From Frankiales bacterium (GTDB taxonomy: Bacteria; Actinomycetota; Actinomycetes; Mycobacteriales; SCTD01), in NCBI GenBank assembly GCA_025464795.1, contig JAODNB010000084.1, positions 1-13,898 of the forward strand: a stretch of DNA of 13,898 bases. Reading direction: 5' to 3'. The position numbers and the translations under genes were made by a program. Positions 1 to 7,561 of the stretch are shown in pieces. The notes beneath the pieces are model-generated. The model saw nothing but the letters and a program-made list of their open reading frames with translations. It did no database searches and was not told the DNA's origin. Each line of letters begins with the position of its first letter. Within the stretch, counting starts at the first letter, position 1.

Positions 1-1620
1 GACGATCACGAAGTTCAGGGAACGGATCCTCGGGAAGTCGTAGCGCTGGACCTCCAGCTTCGCCGTCTCCGGCATCAGCGCCTGCAGCCGGTCGACCGTC
101 AGGTAAGAGCTCAACCACGCGAACTCCTCGTCGGTGCGCACCCACACACCGAGGTTGGCGTTGCCGCCCTTGTCGCCCGACCGGGCGCCCGCGATCCGCC
201 CGAGGGGAAGCCGACGCGTGTCGCCTCCCGGTGCGGGTGGCAGCGACGGAACGTCGACGACGATCCTGGCTGCCGCGGTGGGGATGGTCGGCGGAACCTG
301 AGTCGTGACGTCGCCGAGAACGACCTCGTGGCTCAGCAGCGAGCTCGGGATGAGCGCCGGCCAGTAGATGCCGTAGGCCTGCGTGGAGCTCGGACCCCCG
401 AAGAACCCGGGGTAGCTGCCCAAGGCGAGCTCGGTCATCGCCGTCATGAGCGGCTTGCCGAACTTCGCCGCGTCCGGGTCCTTGAGGGTGATGCGCAGTG
501 AGGCCACCGCCGTCTCGTTGCGGGACGGGTCCTGCTCGTCCGACCGGATCAGGTCGATCTCGGACTCAGCGAAGGCGTCGCGTCCCCCGGGGATCGCAGC
601 GAAGAAGCCGCGGACGAGCAGGTCGGCCTTGTCCTCGATGTCGAGCCCGACGAGGGAGAAGCTCAACGACGCCTTGGTCGCCCCCGCGAGGTTGAGGCAG
701 ACCTTCGACGTCTCGGGGGGAGCCTGCCCCCGGACCCCGCTGATGCGCACGCGGTCCTTGCCCTCCTGCTCGAGCTCGATCGAGTCGAACCGGGCCGTGA
801 CGTCAGGGTTGAGGTACTCGTGCCCGCTGATCTCGTAGAGCAGCTGCGCGGTGACGGTGCCCACCGAGACCATCCCGCTGTGGCTGTCGTGCTTGGTGAT
901 GACCGAGGAGCCGTCCGCAGCGATCTCAGCGATGGGGAAGCCCGGGTGGATGAGGTCGGAGACCTCTTGGAAGAAGGCGTAGTTGCCGCCCGTCGCCTGA
1001 GTGCCGCACTCGATGACGTGGCCGGCGACGAGCGCACCGGCCAGCGCGTCGTAGTCGTCCCGCTGCCAGCCGTGGTGCCAGGCAGCGGGCGCCATCACCA
1101 CGGCTGCGTCGGTCGTACGGCCCGTGACGACGATGTCTGCTCCGCGCTCGAGCGCGTCGACGATGCCCCACCCGCCGAGGTAGGCGTTCGCGGTGAGCAC
1201 CGTCCGGTTCCCGAGCTCCTCGCGCGTGTCCAGGTTGCGGAGGGCACCCAGCTCAGACAGCCGCGGAAGGACGTCATCGCCGGCCACAGAAGCGATCTGA
1301 GGCTCGAGCCCCAGGGTCTTCGCCACCTCCTGCAGCGCGTCGGCGAGGCCCTTGGGGTTGAGACCACCCGCGTTGGCGACGACCTTGATCCCGCGGTCCA
1401 GGCAGGTGCCCATGACCTGCTCCATCTGCCGCACGAAGGTCTTGGCGTAGCCGCCGCCGGGGTTCTTCATCCGGTCCTTGAACAGGATCAGCATCGTCAG
1501 CTCGGCGAGCCAGTCACCGGTGAGGACGTCGATGGGTCCGTCCTCGACCATCTCCCTCGCCGCGGAGAGCCGGTCGCCGTAGAAGCCCGAGCAGTTCGCG
1601 ATCCGGAGCGGCTCAGTCAT
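1..1620 (-). CDS. Acyclic terpene utilisation AtuA-like protein (DUF1446), 3' end cut off by window edge
   Basis: The reading frame starts at the ATG at 1620-1618 and stays open for 540 codons to base 1, so the C-terminus is missing. It opens MTEPLRIANCSGFYGDR and carries the DUF1446 landmarks VLTGDWLAELTM (about residues 32-43), NAGGLNP (83-89) and a later glycine-rich segment with VVTGRTTDAAVV. The second, AtuA-like ferredoxin-fold domain is recognisable near residues 475-540 by SGDKGGNANLGVWV. The usual family length is about 560-600 residues, so little is lost. AtuA is required for acyclic terpene (citronellol/geraniol) use in Pseudomonas, but its reaction is not established. Here it is the last visible gene of the carboxylase operon and overlaps the alpha subunit by 8 bases, so translation is probably coupled. 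The upstream purine-rich signal is weak. Family assignment is firm; the substrate is inferred from context only. Confidence 0.9.
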   Translation of the reverse strand, partial: MTEPLRIANCSGFYGDRLSAAREMVEDGPIDVLTGDWLAELTMLILFKDRMKNPGGGYAKTFVRQMEQVMGTCLDRGIKVVANAGGLNPKGLADALQEVAKTLGLEPQIASVAGDDVLPRLSELGALRNLDTREELGNRTVLTANAYLGGWGIVDALERGADIVVTGRTTDAAVVMAPAAWHHGWQRDDYDALAGALVAGHVIECGTQATGGNYAFFQEVSDLIHPGFPIAEIAADGSSVITKHDSHSGMVSVGTVTAQLLYEISGHEYLNPDVTARFDSIELEQEGKDRVRISGVRGQAPPETSKVCLNLAGATKASLSFSLVGLDIEDKADLLVRGFFAAIPGGRDAFAESEIDLIRSDEQDPSRNETAVASLRITLKDPDAAKFGKPLMTAMTELALGSYPGFFGGPSSTQAYGIYWPALIPSSLLSHEVVLGDVTTQVPPTIPTAAARIVVDVPSLPPAPGGDTRRLPLGRIAGARSGDKGGNANLGVWVRTDEEFAWLSSYLTVDRLQALMPETAKLEVQRYDFPRIRSLNFVIV

Positions 1621-3511
1621 GCAGCACCACCAGCAGGTCCCCGCTCGCCACCTGGGCACCGAGCGCGACACGTACCTCCGCGACGGTGCCGTCAGACGGT
1701 GCCGTGATGCGGTGCTCCATCTTCATGGCCTCCATGATGACCAGCAGCTGACCGGCGACGACCGCGTCCCCGACGGCCACCTCGACCGCGATGATGCCAC
1801 CCGGCAGCGGCGCGACCAGCCCGCCCTCGATCGTCTCGAGCTCGGGCTGCGGGAAGCGCAGCTGGAGCTGCAGCTCGAGCTCGCCCACCCACCACCGTGG
1901 GCCGTGCTGCCGGATCGGCGCCCGATGGCGGACGCCGTCTACCTCGGCCTCGATCTCCTCCGACGTCACAGCGAGAACCCTTGCCTGCCAGACGCTCTCA
2001 CCGACGGTGACCTGGAAGGTCCCGTCCCGCTGGGCGACGTAGCTGACGGCGATCACGAGGTCGCCGTGGTGGAAGGTGCGCACCTCAGCGGGGATGACGC
2101 TGTTGCGCCAGACCGCCGGGAAGCCCCGCATCGGGGAGGCGGCCCGGCGCCAGGCCGAGTCCGTCAGCGATGCCAGGACGGCGGCGTGCTCGAGCTGCGC
2201 GACGTACACCGGAGGCGTTCGGTCCGGGTTGACCCGCTCGATGAAGTCGGTCGTGGTGTCACCGGCGAGGAAGCTCGGGTGGCGGAGGGTCGCGACGAGG
2301 AAGTCCCGGTTGGTGGTCGTGCCCTGGACTGCGGTGCGCTCCAGGGCCTGGGCCAGTCGCAGCGCAGCCTCGCCTCGGGTCGGCGCGTGCGCGATCACCT
2401 TCGCGAGCATCGGGTCGAACTCCACCCCGATGACGCTGCCCGACTCGATGCCGCTGTCATACCGAGCGCCCTCGGCGGGGGCCCAGTGCAGGACCGTCCC
2501 GGTCACGGGCAGGAAGTCGTTGGCAGGGTCCTCGGCGTAGAGCCGAGCCTCGACCGCATGGCCGGTGAACGTCACGTCTGCCTGCTCGAAGCTGAGCGGT
2601 TCCCCCTGGGCGATGAGGATCTGCTCGCGCACGAGGTCGATCCCCGTCACCATCTCGGTGACGGGGTGCTCCACCTGCAGCCGGGTGTTCACCTCGAGGA
2701 AGAAGTACGAACCGTCGCCCGCCAGCAGGAACTCGACAGTGCCGGCGTTCTCGTACCTCAGCGCCTTGGCCGCGAGCAGAGCTGCCTGGCCCATCTGCTC
2801 GCGCAGCTCGGGGCTGACGGCGCTCGACGGCGCCTCCTCGATGACCTTCTGGTGCCGGCGCTGGATGGAGCACTCGCGCTCCCCGAGGTGCACGAGGTTC
2901 CCGTGGCGATCGCCGAGGATCTGGATCTCGACGTGGCGCGAGCCCGTGAGGTACCTCTCCAGGAACACGGTGTCGTCGCCGAAGGCAGCAAGGGCCTCGC
3001 GCTTGGCACCGGCGATCGCGTCGTCGAGGTCCTCGGCGCGCTCGACCAGTCGCATGCCCTTGCCGCCGCCGCCCATCGCGGCCTTCACCAGCACGGGGAA
3101 GTGCCCCTCCGGAGCGTCCAGCGTCGGCACTCCGGCCTGCTTCATCAGAGCCTTCGCCGCGAGCTTGTCACCCATGGCGGCGATCGCGTCCGGCGTGGGG
3201 CCGACCCACGTGATGCCGGCGTCGATCACCGCCTGGGCGAACGCCGCGTTCTCCGACAGGAAGCCGTACCCGGGGTGGATCGCGTCGGCCCCGACCTTCT
3301 TCGCCGCTGCGAGGACCTTCTCCACCGAGAGGTAGGTCTCGCTGGCCGTCCGACCGTCGAGGGGGATCGCCACGTGAGCCTCGCGAACGAACGGTGCGAC
3401 CGCGTCGCCGTCGGCGTAGACGGCGATGGTCCGGATGCCCATGGCCTCAGCGGTTCTCAGGATCCGGCGGGCGATCTCACCGCGGTTGGCGACGAGCAGG
3501 CTGGTGATCAC
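1613..3511 (-). CDS. Acyl-CoA carboxylase alpha subunit (biotin carboxylase plus biotin carrier), MCC/GCC type
   Basis: The protein has 632 residues and begins at a GTG at 3511-3509 whose GTGA overlaps the beta-subunit stop by 4 bases. The frame is open further upstream, but the biotin carboxylase fold starts at once with SLLVANRGEIA, so the longer version is not credible. The domain order is: an N-terminal biotin carboxylase domain; an ATP-grasp glycine loop GGGGKGM at about 147-153; the active-site strand FLEVNTRLQVEHPVTE at about 271-286; a C-terminal biotin carboxylase domain with GHAVEARLYAEDP; a linker (BT-like) region; and a C-terminal biotinyl domain with EAMKMEH, where the biotinylated lysine is about residue 597. 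It carboxylates biotin with ATP and bicarbonate and hands the carboxyl group to the beta subunit. The segment before the glycine loop looks somewhat shorter than in many homologues. Methylcrotonyl-CoA or geranyl-CoA is the likely substrate of the complex; propionyl/acetyl-CoA is less likely. Confidence 0.93.
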   Translation of the reverse strand: MITSLLVANRGEIARRILRTAEAMGIRTIAVYADGDAVAPFVREAHVAIPLDGRTASETYLSVEKVLAAAKKVGADAIHPGYGFLSENAAFAQAVIDAGITWVGPTPDAIAAMGDKLAAKALMKQAGVPTLDAPEGHFPVLVKAAMGGGGKGMRLVERAEDLDDAIAGAKREALAAFGDDTVFLERYLTGSRHVEIQILGDRHGNLVHLGERECSIQRRHQKVIEEAPSSAVSPELREQMGQAALLAAKALRYENAGTVEFLLAGDGSYFFLEVNTRLQVEHPVTEMVTGIDLVREQILIAQGEPLSFEQADVTFTGHAVEARLYAEDPANDFLPVTGTVLHWAPAEGARYDSGIESGSVIGVEFDPMLAKVIAHAPTRGEAALRLAQALERTAVQGTTTNRDFLVATLRHPSFLAGDTTTDFIERVNPDRTPPVYVAQLEHAAVLASLTDSAWRRAASPMRGFPAVWRNSVIPAEVRTFHHGDLVIAVSYVAQRDGTFQVTVGESVWQARVLAVTSEEIEAEVDGVRHRAPIRQHGPRWWVGELELQLQLRFPQPELETIEGGLVAPLPGGIIAVEVAVGDAVVAGQLLVIMEAMKMEHRITAPSDGTVAEVRVALGAQVASGDLLVVLHD

Positions 3512-5133
3512 CGGAAGGCCCCGAAGGACTCGGCGCCGACGACGGGCGCGCTGTGGCAGGCAGACAGGGAGAGCCCGATCACGGTCCTGGTGTCGCGCGG
3601 GTCGATGACCCCATCGTCGACGCCCCGGCCGGAGGCGTACATCGCATGGGACTGCCGCTCGGCGACCTCGGACACGGTGTCGGTGATGAGCTTCTCGATC
3701 TCCTCGTTGACCTCCTCGCCCTTCCTGGCGGCCTGAGCCCGGCGGACGATCGACATGACGCCGGCGATCTGCTGCGGACCCATGACGGCGATCTTCGCGG
3801 TGGGCCACAAGAACACGAACCGGGTGCCGAAGCCGCGGCCGCCCATGCCGTAGTTGCCCGCCCCGTAAGAGGAACCGAGGACGACGGTGACGTGCGGGAC
3901 GGTGCTGTTGGACAGCGCGTTGATCATCTGGCTGCCCCACTTGACCATGCCGGCCTGCTCGTAGTCCTTGCCCACCATGTAGCCGGTGATGTTCTGCAGG
4001 AACACCAGCGGCGTCGACGTCTTGTTGCAGAGCTGGATGAACTGGGACGCCTTCTGCGACGACTCAGGGAACAGCGGCCCGTTGTTCCCGAGGATCCCTA
4101 CAGGAAAGCCGTGGACCTCTGCCCACCCGCAGACAAGCGTCGTGCCGTACCTGGCCTTGAACTCCTCGAACCTGCTGCCGTCGACGACCCGGCCGATGAC
4201 CTCGCGCACGTCGACGGGCTGGCGCAGGTCACGAGACACCATGCCCAGCAGGTCTTCCGGGTCCAGCACAGGCTCGTCCCCGACGCCGTCCGGTCCGGGT
4301 CCCTGCTTCTTCCAGTGCAGGTGGTGGATCACGTCACGGGCCTGCCGGATCGCGTCGAGCTCGTCCTCGGCCAGGTAGTCGGCGAGGCCGCTGACGCTGG
4401 CGTGCATCTCCGCCCCGCCCAGCTCCTCATCGGTCGACTCCTCACCGGTGGCGACCTTGACGAGAGGCGGGCCACCGAGGAAGACCTTCGCCTGCTGCTT
4501 CACCAGGATCGTGTACTCCGACAGCCCCGGCATGTACGCCCCTCCGGCCGTCGAGCTGCCGAAGACGATCGCCACGGTCGGGATGCCCAGGCCTGAGAGC
4601 ACCGTCGTCTCGTAGAAGAACCCGCCCGACCCGGCGAAGTGGAAGGTCGAGCCCTTGAGGATCTCCTCGATGTCGCTGCCGCGGGGACGGAGGTCACCGC
4701 CGGCCGACTCGATGAGCTGCACGTAGGGCAGCCGGTTCTGCTTCGCGATCAGCAGCGCGCGGTCGATCTTCGGGATGCTCGTCTGGGTCAGTGCACCTCC
4801 GAGGACCGTCGGGTCGTGGCCGAAGATGACGCACTCCGTGCCGTTGATCGTGCCGATCCCGACCAGAGCGCCACCGCCGACGGGGTAGTCGGTGTAGTAG
4901 CCCGCCAGCGCGCCGATCTCGAGGAACGGGGTGTCGCGGTCGATGAGCAGCGAGACCCGCTCGCGCAGGGTCAGCTTGCCGCGCGCCTTGTGCCGCGCGA
5001 CCGCCTTCTCGCCGCCGCCCAGGCCGGCCAGGGCGAGCTGCTCGTCGAGGGCCGCCAGCTGCTCGAGCATGTCCTCCCGGTTCTTCAGGAAGGCGTCCGA
5101 CCGGAGGTCCAGGGCGGTACCGAGGACCGTCAT
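3508..5133 (-). CDS. Acyl-CoA carboxylase beta (carboxyltransferase) subunit, methylcrotonyl-/geranyl-CoA type
   Basis: The protein has 541 residues, close to the usual 535 or so for MCC/GCC beta. The ATG at 5133 sits in an ATGA overlap with the upstream stop, which sets the start against a longer in-frame reading. The N-terminal half has the first crotonase-like oxyanion site SSTAGGAYMP (about 193-202) and FLGGPPLVKVATGE (218-231). The C-terminal half has NNGPLFPESSQKASQFIQLC (350-369), the second oxyanion site GSSYGAGNYGM (420-430) and WPTAKIAVMGPQQ (443-455). The subunit moves the carboxyl group from biotin to the gamma carbon of an alpha,beta-unsaturated acyl-CoA and works as an alpha6-beta6 cytosolic complex with the next gene. 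In the published MCC and GCC structures a Phe/Gly switch in this subunit decides substrate size, but I could not place that position safely without an alignment. Class assignment is strong; exact substrate is open. Confidence 0.93.
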   Translation of the reverse strand: MTVLGTALDLRSDAFLKNREDMLEQLAALDEQLALAGLGGGEKAVARHKARGKLTLRERVSLLIDRDTPFLEIGALAGYYTDYPVGGGALVGIGTINGTECVIFGHDPTVLGGALTQTSIPKIDRALLIAKQNRLPYVQLIESAGGDLRPRGSDIEEILKGSTFHFAGSGGFFYETTVLSGLGIPTVAIVFGSSTAGGAYMPGLSEYTILVKQQAKVFLGGPPLVKVATGEESTDEELGGAEMHASVSGLADYLAEDELDAIRQARDVIHHLHWKKQGPGPDGVGDEPVLDPEDLLGMVSRDLRQPVDVREVIGRVVDGSRFEEFKARYGTTLVCGWAEVHGFPVGILGNNGPLFPESSQKASQFIQLCNKTSTPLVFLQNITGYMVGKDYEQAGMVKWGSQMINALSNSTVPHVTVVLGSSYGAGNYGMGGRGFGTRFVFLWPTAKIAVMGPQQIAGVMSIVRRAQAARKGEEVNEEIEKLITDTVSEVAERQSHAMYASGRGVDDGVIDPRDTRTVIGLSLSACHSAPVVGAESFGAFR

Positions 5134-5912
5134 GCCTGCGCCAGCGGCTGGCGGCCGCCTCCGCTCGGACCGGCGAAGGACTGCGCGATGGCCAGCCACG
5201 CCGTTGCGGAGGGCCCCGTGATGGTCAGGTTCGCGTCGTCCAGGTGCCGCCTCTGGGTGGCGATCAGCGCGAGGTCCAGCGCCGGCCCGCTGACCCGATC
5301 GGTGGCCTCTTCGGGACCCCACGTCCAGCTCTCACCGCTCGGTCCGGCCAGCTCGCAGCGGATGGCGCCGCCAGGGTCCTCGACCCCGTTGACGAGGAAG
5401 GAGTACGCACGAGCGCCGATGCTGATGTGACAGATGCTCTTGAGGCGCTCGCTGGCAGCCACGGGGAGCCCCAGGGCGTCGGTCACGTCGACGCCGTGCG
5501 CCCAGGTCTCCATCAGCCGAGCTGTCGCGAAGCTCCGCAGCGCCATCGGGGGCCCGTACCACGGGACGCGCTGCGTCGGGTCCGCCGCCCGCAGGGCCGC
5601 GAGCAGGCTGTTGCGTCCCGCCCGCCAGGCGCTGAGAAGGTCCTGCCCACCGAGCTCGCGACCGATCGCGACATCGGCTTCCGCGAGGCCACCGTCCGCC
5701 GAGAACAGGGCCTCGGCATGCCTGGCGAAGGCCTCCGGGTCGGTGAGGGCCTGGGTGGCGGTTCCGTCGAAGTAGTGCAGGTGGCTGATGCTGTCGAGGA
5801 CAGACCACCCCTGGGCCGGGGTGGGCGTGAGCCACTGATCCTCGGTCAGCCCGGCGACCACCGCGTCGAGGGCGGCGTGCTCGGCGGAGAGGTCGTCGAT
5901 GATGTCGCTCAT
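5130..5912 (-). CDS. TIGR03084-type protein, DinB/mycothiol-dependent maleylpyruvate isomerase fold
   Basis: The protein has 260 residues. The N-terminal helical bundle carries the fold's probable metal ligands: His44 in ISHLHYFDG, and Glu135 plus His139 in METWAHGVDV. This matches the MDMPI/DinB metal-binding pattern, with WSVLDSISHLHYFD as the first signature. The C-terminal part (about 160-245) is a smaller alpha/beta domain ending in a proline/glycine-rich tail. Proteins of this family are actinobacterial, of unknown reaction, and often sit beside acyl-CoA carboxylase genes, as here. A mycothiol- or metal-dependent isomerase or thiol-transfer role is possible but unproven. No good ribosome-binding site precedes the ATG. 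The 29-base gap to the dehydrogenase upstream and the 4-base overlap with the carboxyltransferase downstream indicate cotranscription. Confidence 0.85.
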   Translation of the reverse strand: MSDIIDDLSAEHAALDAVVAGLTEDQWLTPTPAQGWSVLDSISHLHYFDGTATQALTDPEAFARHAEALFSADGGLAEADVAIGRELGGQDLLSAWRAGRNSLLAALRAADPTQRVPWYGPPMALRSFATARLMETWAHGVDVTDALGLPVAASERLKSICHISIGARAYSFLVNGVEDPGGAIRCELAGPSGESWTWGPEEATDRVSGPALDLALIATQRRHLDDANLTITGPSATAWLAIAQSFAGPSGGGRQPLAQA

Positions 5913-5941
5913 GACCGAGAGAAAACCACAGGAAACACCGG

Positions 5942-6841
5942 TCAGTAGTCACCGACCACGAGGTTCGGCGGCTCCTCCCCCCGGGCGAAGGCTGCGATCT
6001 GCTCGGCAGCCACCCGGTAGGCCCGTTGCATGGCCATCGGCACCGAGCCGCCGACGTGCGGCGTCAGCAGGAAGCCTGGCGCGGTGTACAGCGCGTGGCC
6101 CTCGGGGAGGGGCTCCGGTTCGGTGACGTCGGCTGCCGCGCGCAGCCGTCCTGACTGGAGCTCCGCCAGCAGCGCAGCCGTGTCGACGACGGGTCCGCGG
6201 GCGCCGTTCACGAGCACTGAGCCGTCGGGCAGTGCCGCCAGGAAGTCCCGGTCCACCAGGCCGCGCGTGGAGTCCGTGAGAGGTACCACCACGACGCACG
6301 CGTCGCAGTCCGGCAGCAGCGCGCGGAGCTCGTCCACGCCGTGCACCCCCGGTCGCGCGGTGCGGCCGACCCGGGTCACCGTGACGTCGAACGGCGCAAG
6401 CCTGCGGGCCGTCTCCTCGGCCACATCACCTGCGCCGACGAGCAGGACCCGCTTGCCCGCGAGCTCCTCGGTCTGGTGGTAGTCCCAACGCCCTTCGGCC
6501 TGCGCGCCGATGAACCGCGGCAGGTGCCGGTAGACCGCCAGCAGGACGCTGACCACCCACTCACCTGTCGCGCCCCCGTGCGCACCGCGGCAGTCGCTCA
6601 GGGCGACGCCGGCGGGCAGCCGACCGATCCACGCCTCCGCACCGGCGGACAGCAGCTGGACCAGTCGGAGGCTCGGAAGACCGGCGAGGACCTCGGTCGC
6701 ATCCGTACCGGCCAGGAAGGCAGGGATGAGCACCTCCGCGTCCGCCGGCCACGGACCGCTTGCGTCGTAGAGCACAGGCTCGACGCCGGGGAGCCGTGAG
6801 AGGACGTCGGCCCCTTCGGTATGGGGGACCAGGACCTTCAT
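5942..6841 (-). CDS. D-isomer-specific 2-hydroxyacid dehydrogenase family protein
   Basis: The protein has 299 residues, slightly short for a family usually of 310-340. A Rossmann NAD(P)-binding loop appears as VLLVGAGDVAEETARRL (about 132-148), with alanine in place of the third glycine of GxGxxG. The catalytic triad is intact: Arg215 in NGARGPVVD, Glu243 in DVTEPEPLP and His262 in TPHVGGSVP. It should interconvert a 2-keto acid and a D-2-hydroxy acid with NAD(P)H; the substrate cannot be read from sequence. It heads the minus-strand gene run. Its start lacks a Shine-Dalgarno motif, but TACGTT lies exactly 7 bases upstream of the ATG, a spacing that suits a leaderless transcript. Whether its job is linked to the carboxylase genes is inferred only from position. 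Confidence 0.92.
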   Translation of the reverse strand: MKVLVPHTEGADVLSRLPGVEPVLYDASGPWPADAEVLIPAFLAGTDATEVLAGLPSLRLVQLLSAGAEAWIGRLPAGVALSDCRGAHGGATGEWVVSVLLAVYRHLPRFIGAQAEGRWDYHQTEELAGKRVLLVGAGDVAEETARRLAPFDVTVTRVGRTARPGVHGVDELRALLPDCDACVVVVPLTDSTRGLVDRDFLAALPDGSVLVNGARGPVVDTAALLAELQSGRLRAAADVTEPEPLPEGHALYTAPGFLLTPHVGGSVPMAMQRAYRVAAEQIAAFARGEEPPNLVVGDY

Positions 6842-6848
6842 GGTCGCG

Positions 6849-6858
6849 AACGTACAAT
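6849..6858. promoter_or_regulatory. Candidate overlapping divergent -10 elements
   Basis: On the plus strand TACAAT at 6853-6858 fits a -10 box. Transcription would start near 6865, giving a roughly 28-base leader with GGAG before the GTG at 6893. On the minus strand TACGTT (bases 6854-6849) lies 7 bases before the dehydrogenase ATG, as in leaderless actinobacterial transcripts. The hexamers share two bases, so polymerase could not occupy both. No convincing -35 element was seen for either, which is common in this group. Confidence 0.4.
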
Positions 6859-6892
6859 GCCGAGTTCCTTCCCCCAGCCCTCCGGAGCTCCC

Positions 6893-7558
6893 GTGACCGA
6901 CCTGTCAGCCCTCACGATCGGCGTGCTCGGTGGCACCGGACCGCAGGGCCGCGGGCTCGCCTTCCGCTTCGCCCAGAGCGGCCTGAACGTCATCCTCGGC
7001 AGCCGCAGCACCGAGAAGGGCGAGGCTGCCGCCGCCGAGCTGGCGGAGAAGGTCGGCAAGCCCGTCGGCGGTGCGGACAACCTCGGCTGCGCGGAGCAGA
7101 GCGACGTGGTCATCGTCGCCGTTCCGTGGGAGGGGCACGGGGAGCTGCTGGAGTCGCTGCGCACGGCTCTGGTCGGCAAGGTCGTCGTCGACTGCGTGAA
7201 CCCGCTCGGCTTCGACAAGCAGGGTGCGTACGCCCTGCCCGTTCCCGAGGGGTCCGCCGCCCAGCAGGCCGAAGCGCTGCTGCCCGACAGCCGGGTCACC
7301 GCTGCCTTCCACCACGTCAGCGCCGTCCTGCTCGAGGACCCCGAGGTCACCACGATCGACACCGACGTGCTCGTCCTCGGCGACGACCGCGAGGCGACCG
7401 ATCTCGTCCAGGCACTGGCGGACACGGTCTCCGGGATGCGCGGCATCTACGGCGGACGGCTGCGCAACGCCCACCAGGTCGAGGCTCTCACCGCCAACCT
7501 CATCTCCGTGAACCGTCGGTACAAGGCGCACGCAGGGCTCCGCGTCACCGACGTCTGA
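6893..7558 (+). CDS. npdG: F420:NADP+ oxidoreductase (NADPH-dependent F420 reductase)
   Basis: The protein has 221 residues from the GTG at 6893, the usual size for this family. That start is preferred over the in-frame ATG at 6857 because GGAG (6884-6887) lies 5 bases before it, the Rossmann fold begins soon after, and a candidate -10 box overlaps the upstream ATG. Visible signatures are the dinucleotide loop VLGGTGPQGRG (about 11-21), GSRS (36-39), which fits recognition of the NADP 2'-phosphate, VAVPWEGH (76-82), DCVNPLG (100-106) and AFHHVSA (138-144), the last at the F420-side position of the family. The cytosolic enzyme transfers hydride between NADPH and F420 and so supplies F420H2 to F420-dependent reductases. 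It is followed after 3 bases by the thioesterase, so the two are probably one transcript. Confidence 0.9.
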   Translation: MTDLSALTIGVLGGTGPQGRGLAFRFAQSGLNVILGSRSTEKGEAAAAELAEKVGKPVGGADNLGCAEQSDVVIVAVPWEGHGELLESLRTALVGKVVVDCVNPLGFDKQGAYALPVPEGSAAQQAEALLPDSRVTAAFHHVSAVLLEDPEVTTIDTDVLVLGDDREATDLVQALADTVSGMRGIYGGRLRNAHQVEALTANLISVNRRYKAHAGLRVTDV

Positions 7559-7561
7559 CGG

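Noticed and set aside
1619..3736. 705-codon open frame antisense to the biotin carboxylase
   Set aside because: It mirrors the third-position GC bias of the real gene and shows no recognisable domain. The same holds for the antisense frames over the carboxyltransferase and M16 genes.
3512..3940. Upstream in-frame extension of the biotin carboxylase frame, which would give about 775 residues
   Set aside because: It overlaps the carboxyltransferase C-terminal coding region almost wholly, has no family similarity, and the fold begins right at the GTG in the 4-base overlap.
4232..4239. CGAGACAC copy in the carboxyltransferase gene
   Set aside because: It is unpaired and explained by codons for VSRD; one chance copy in the window is expected.
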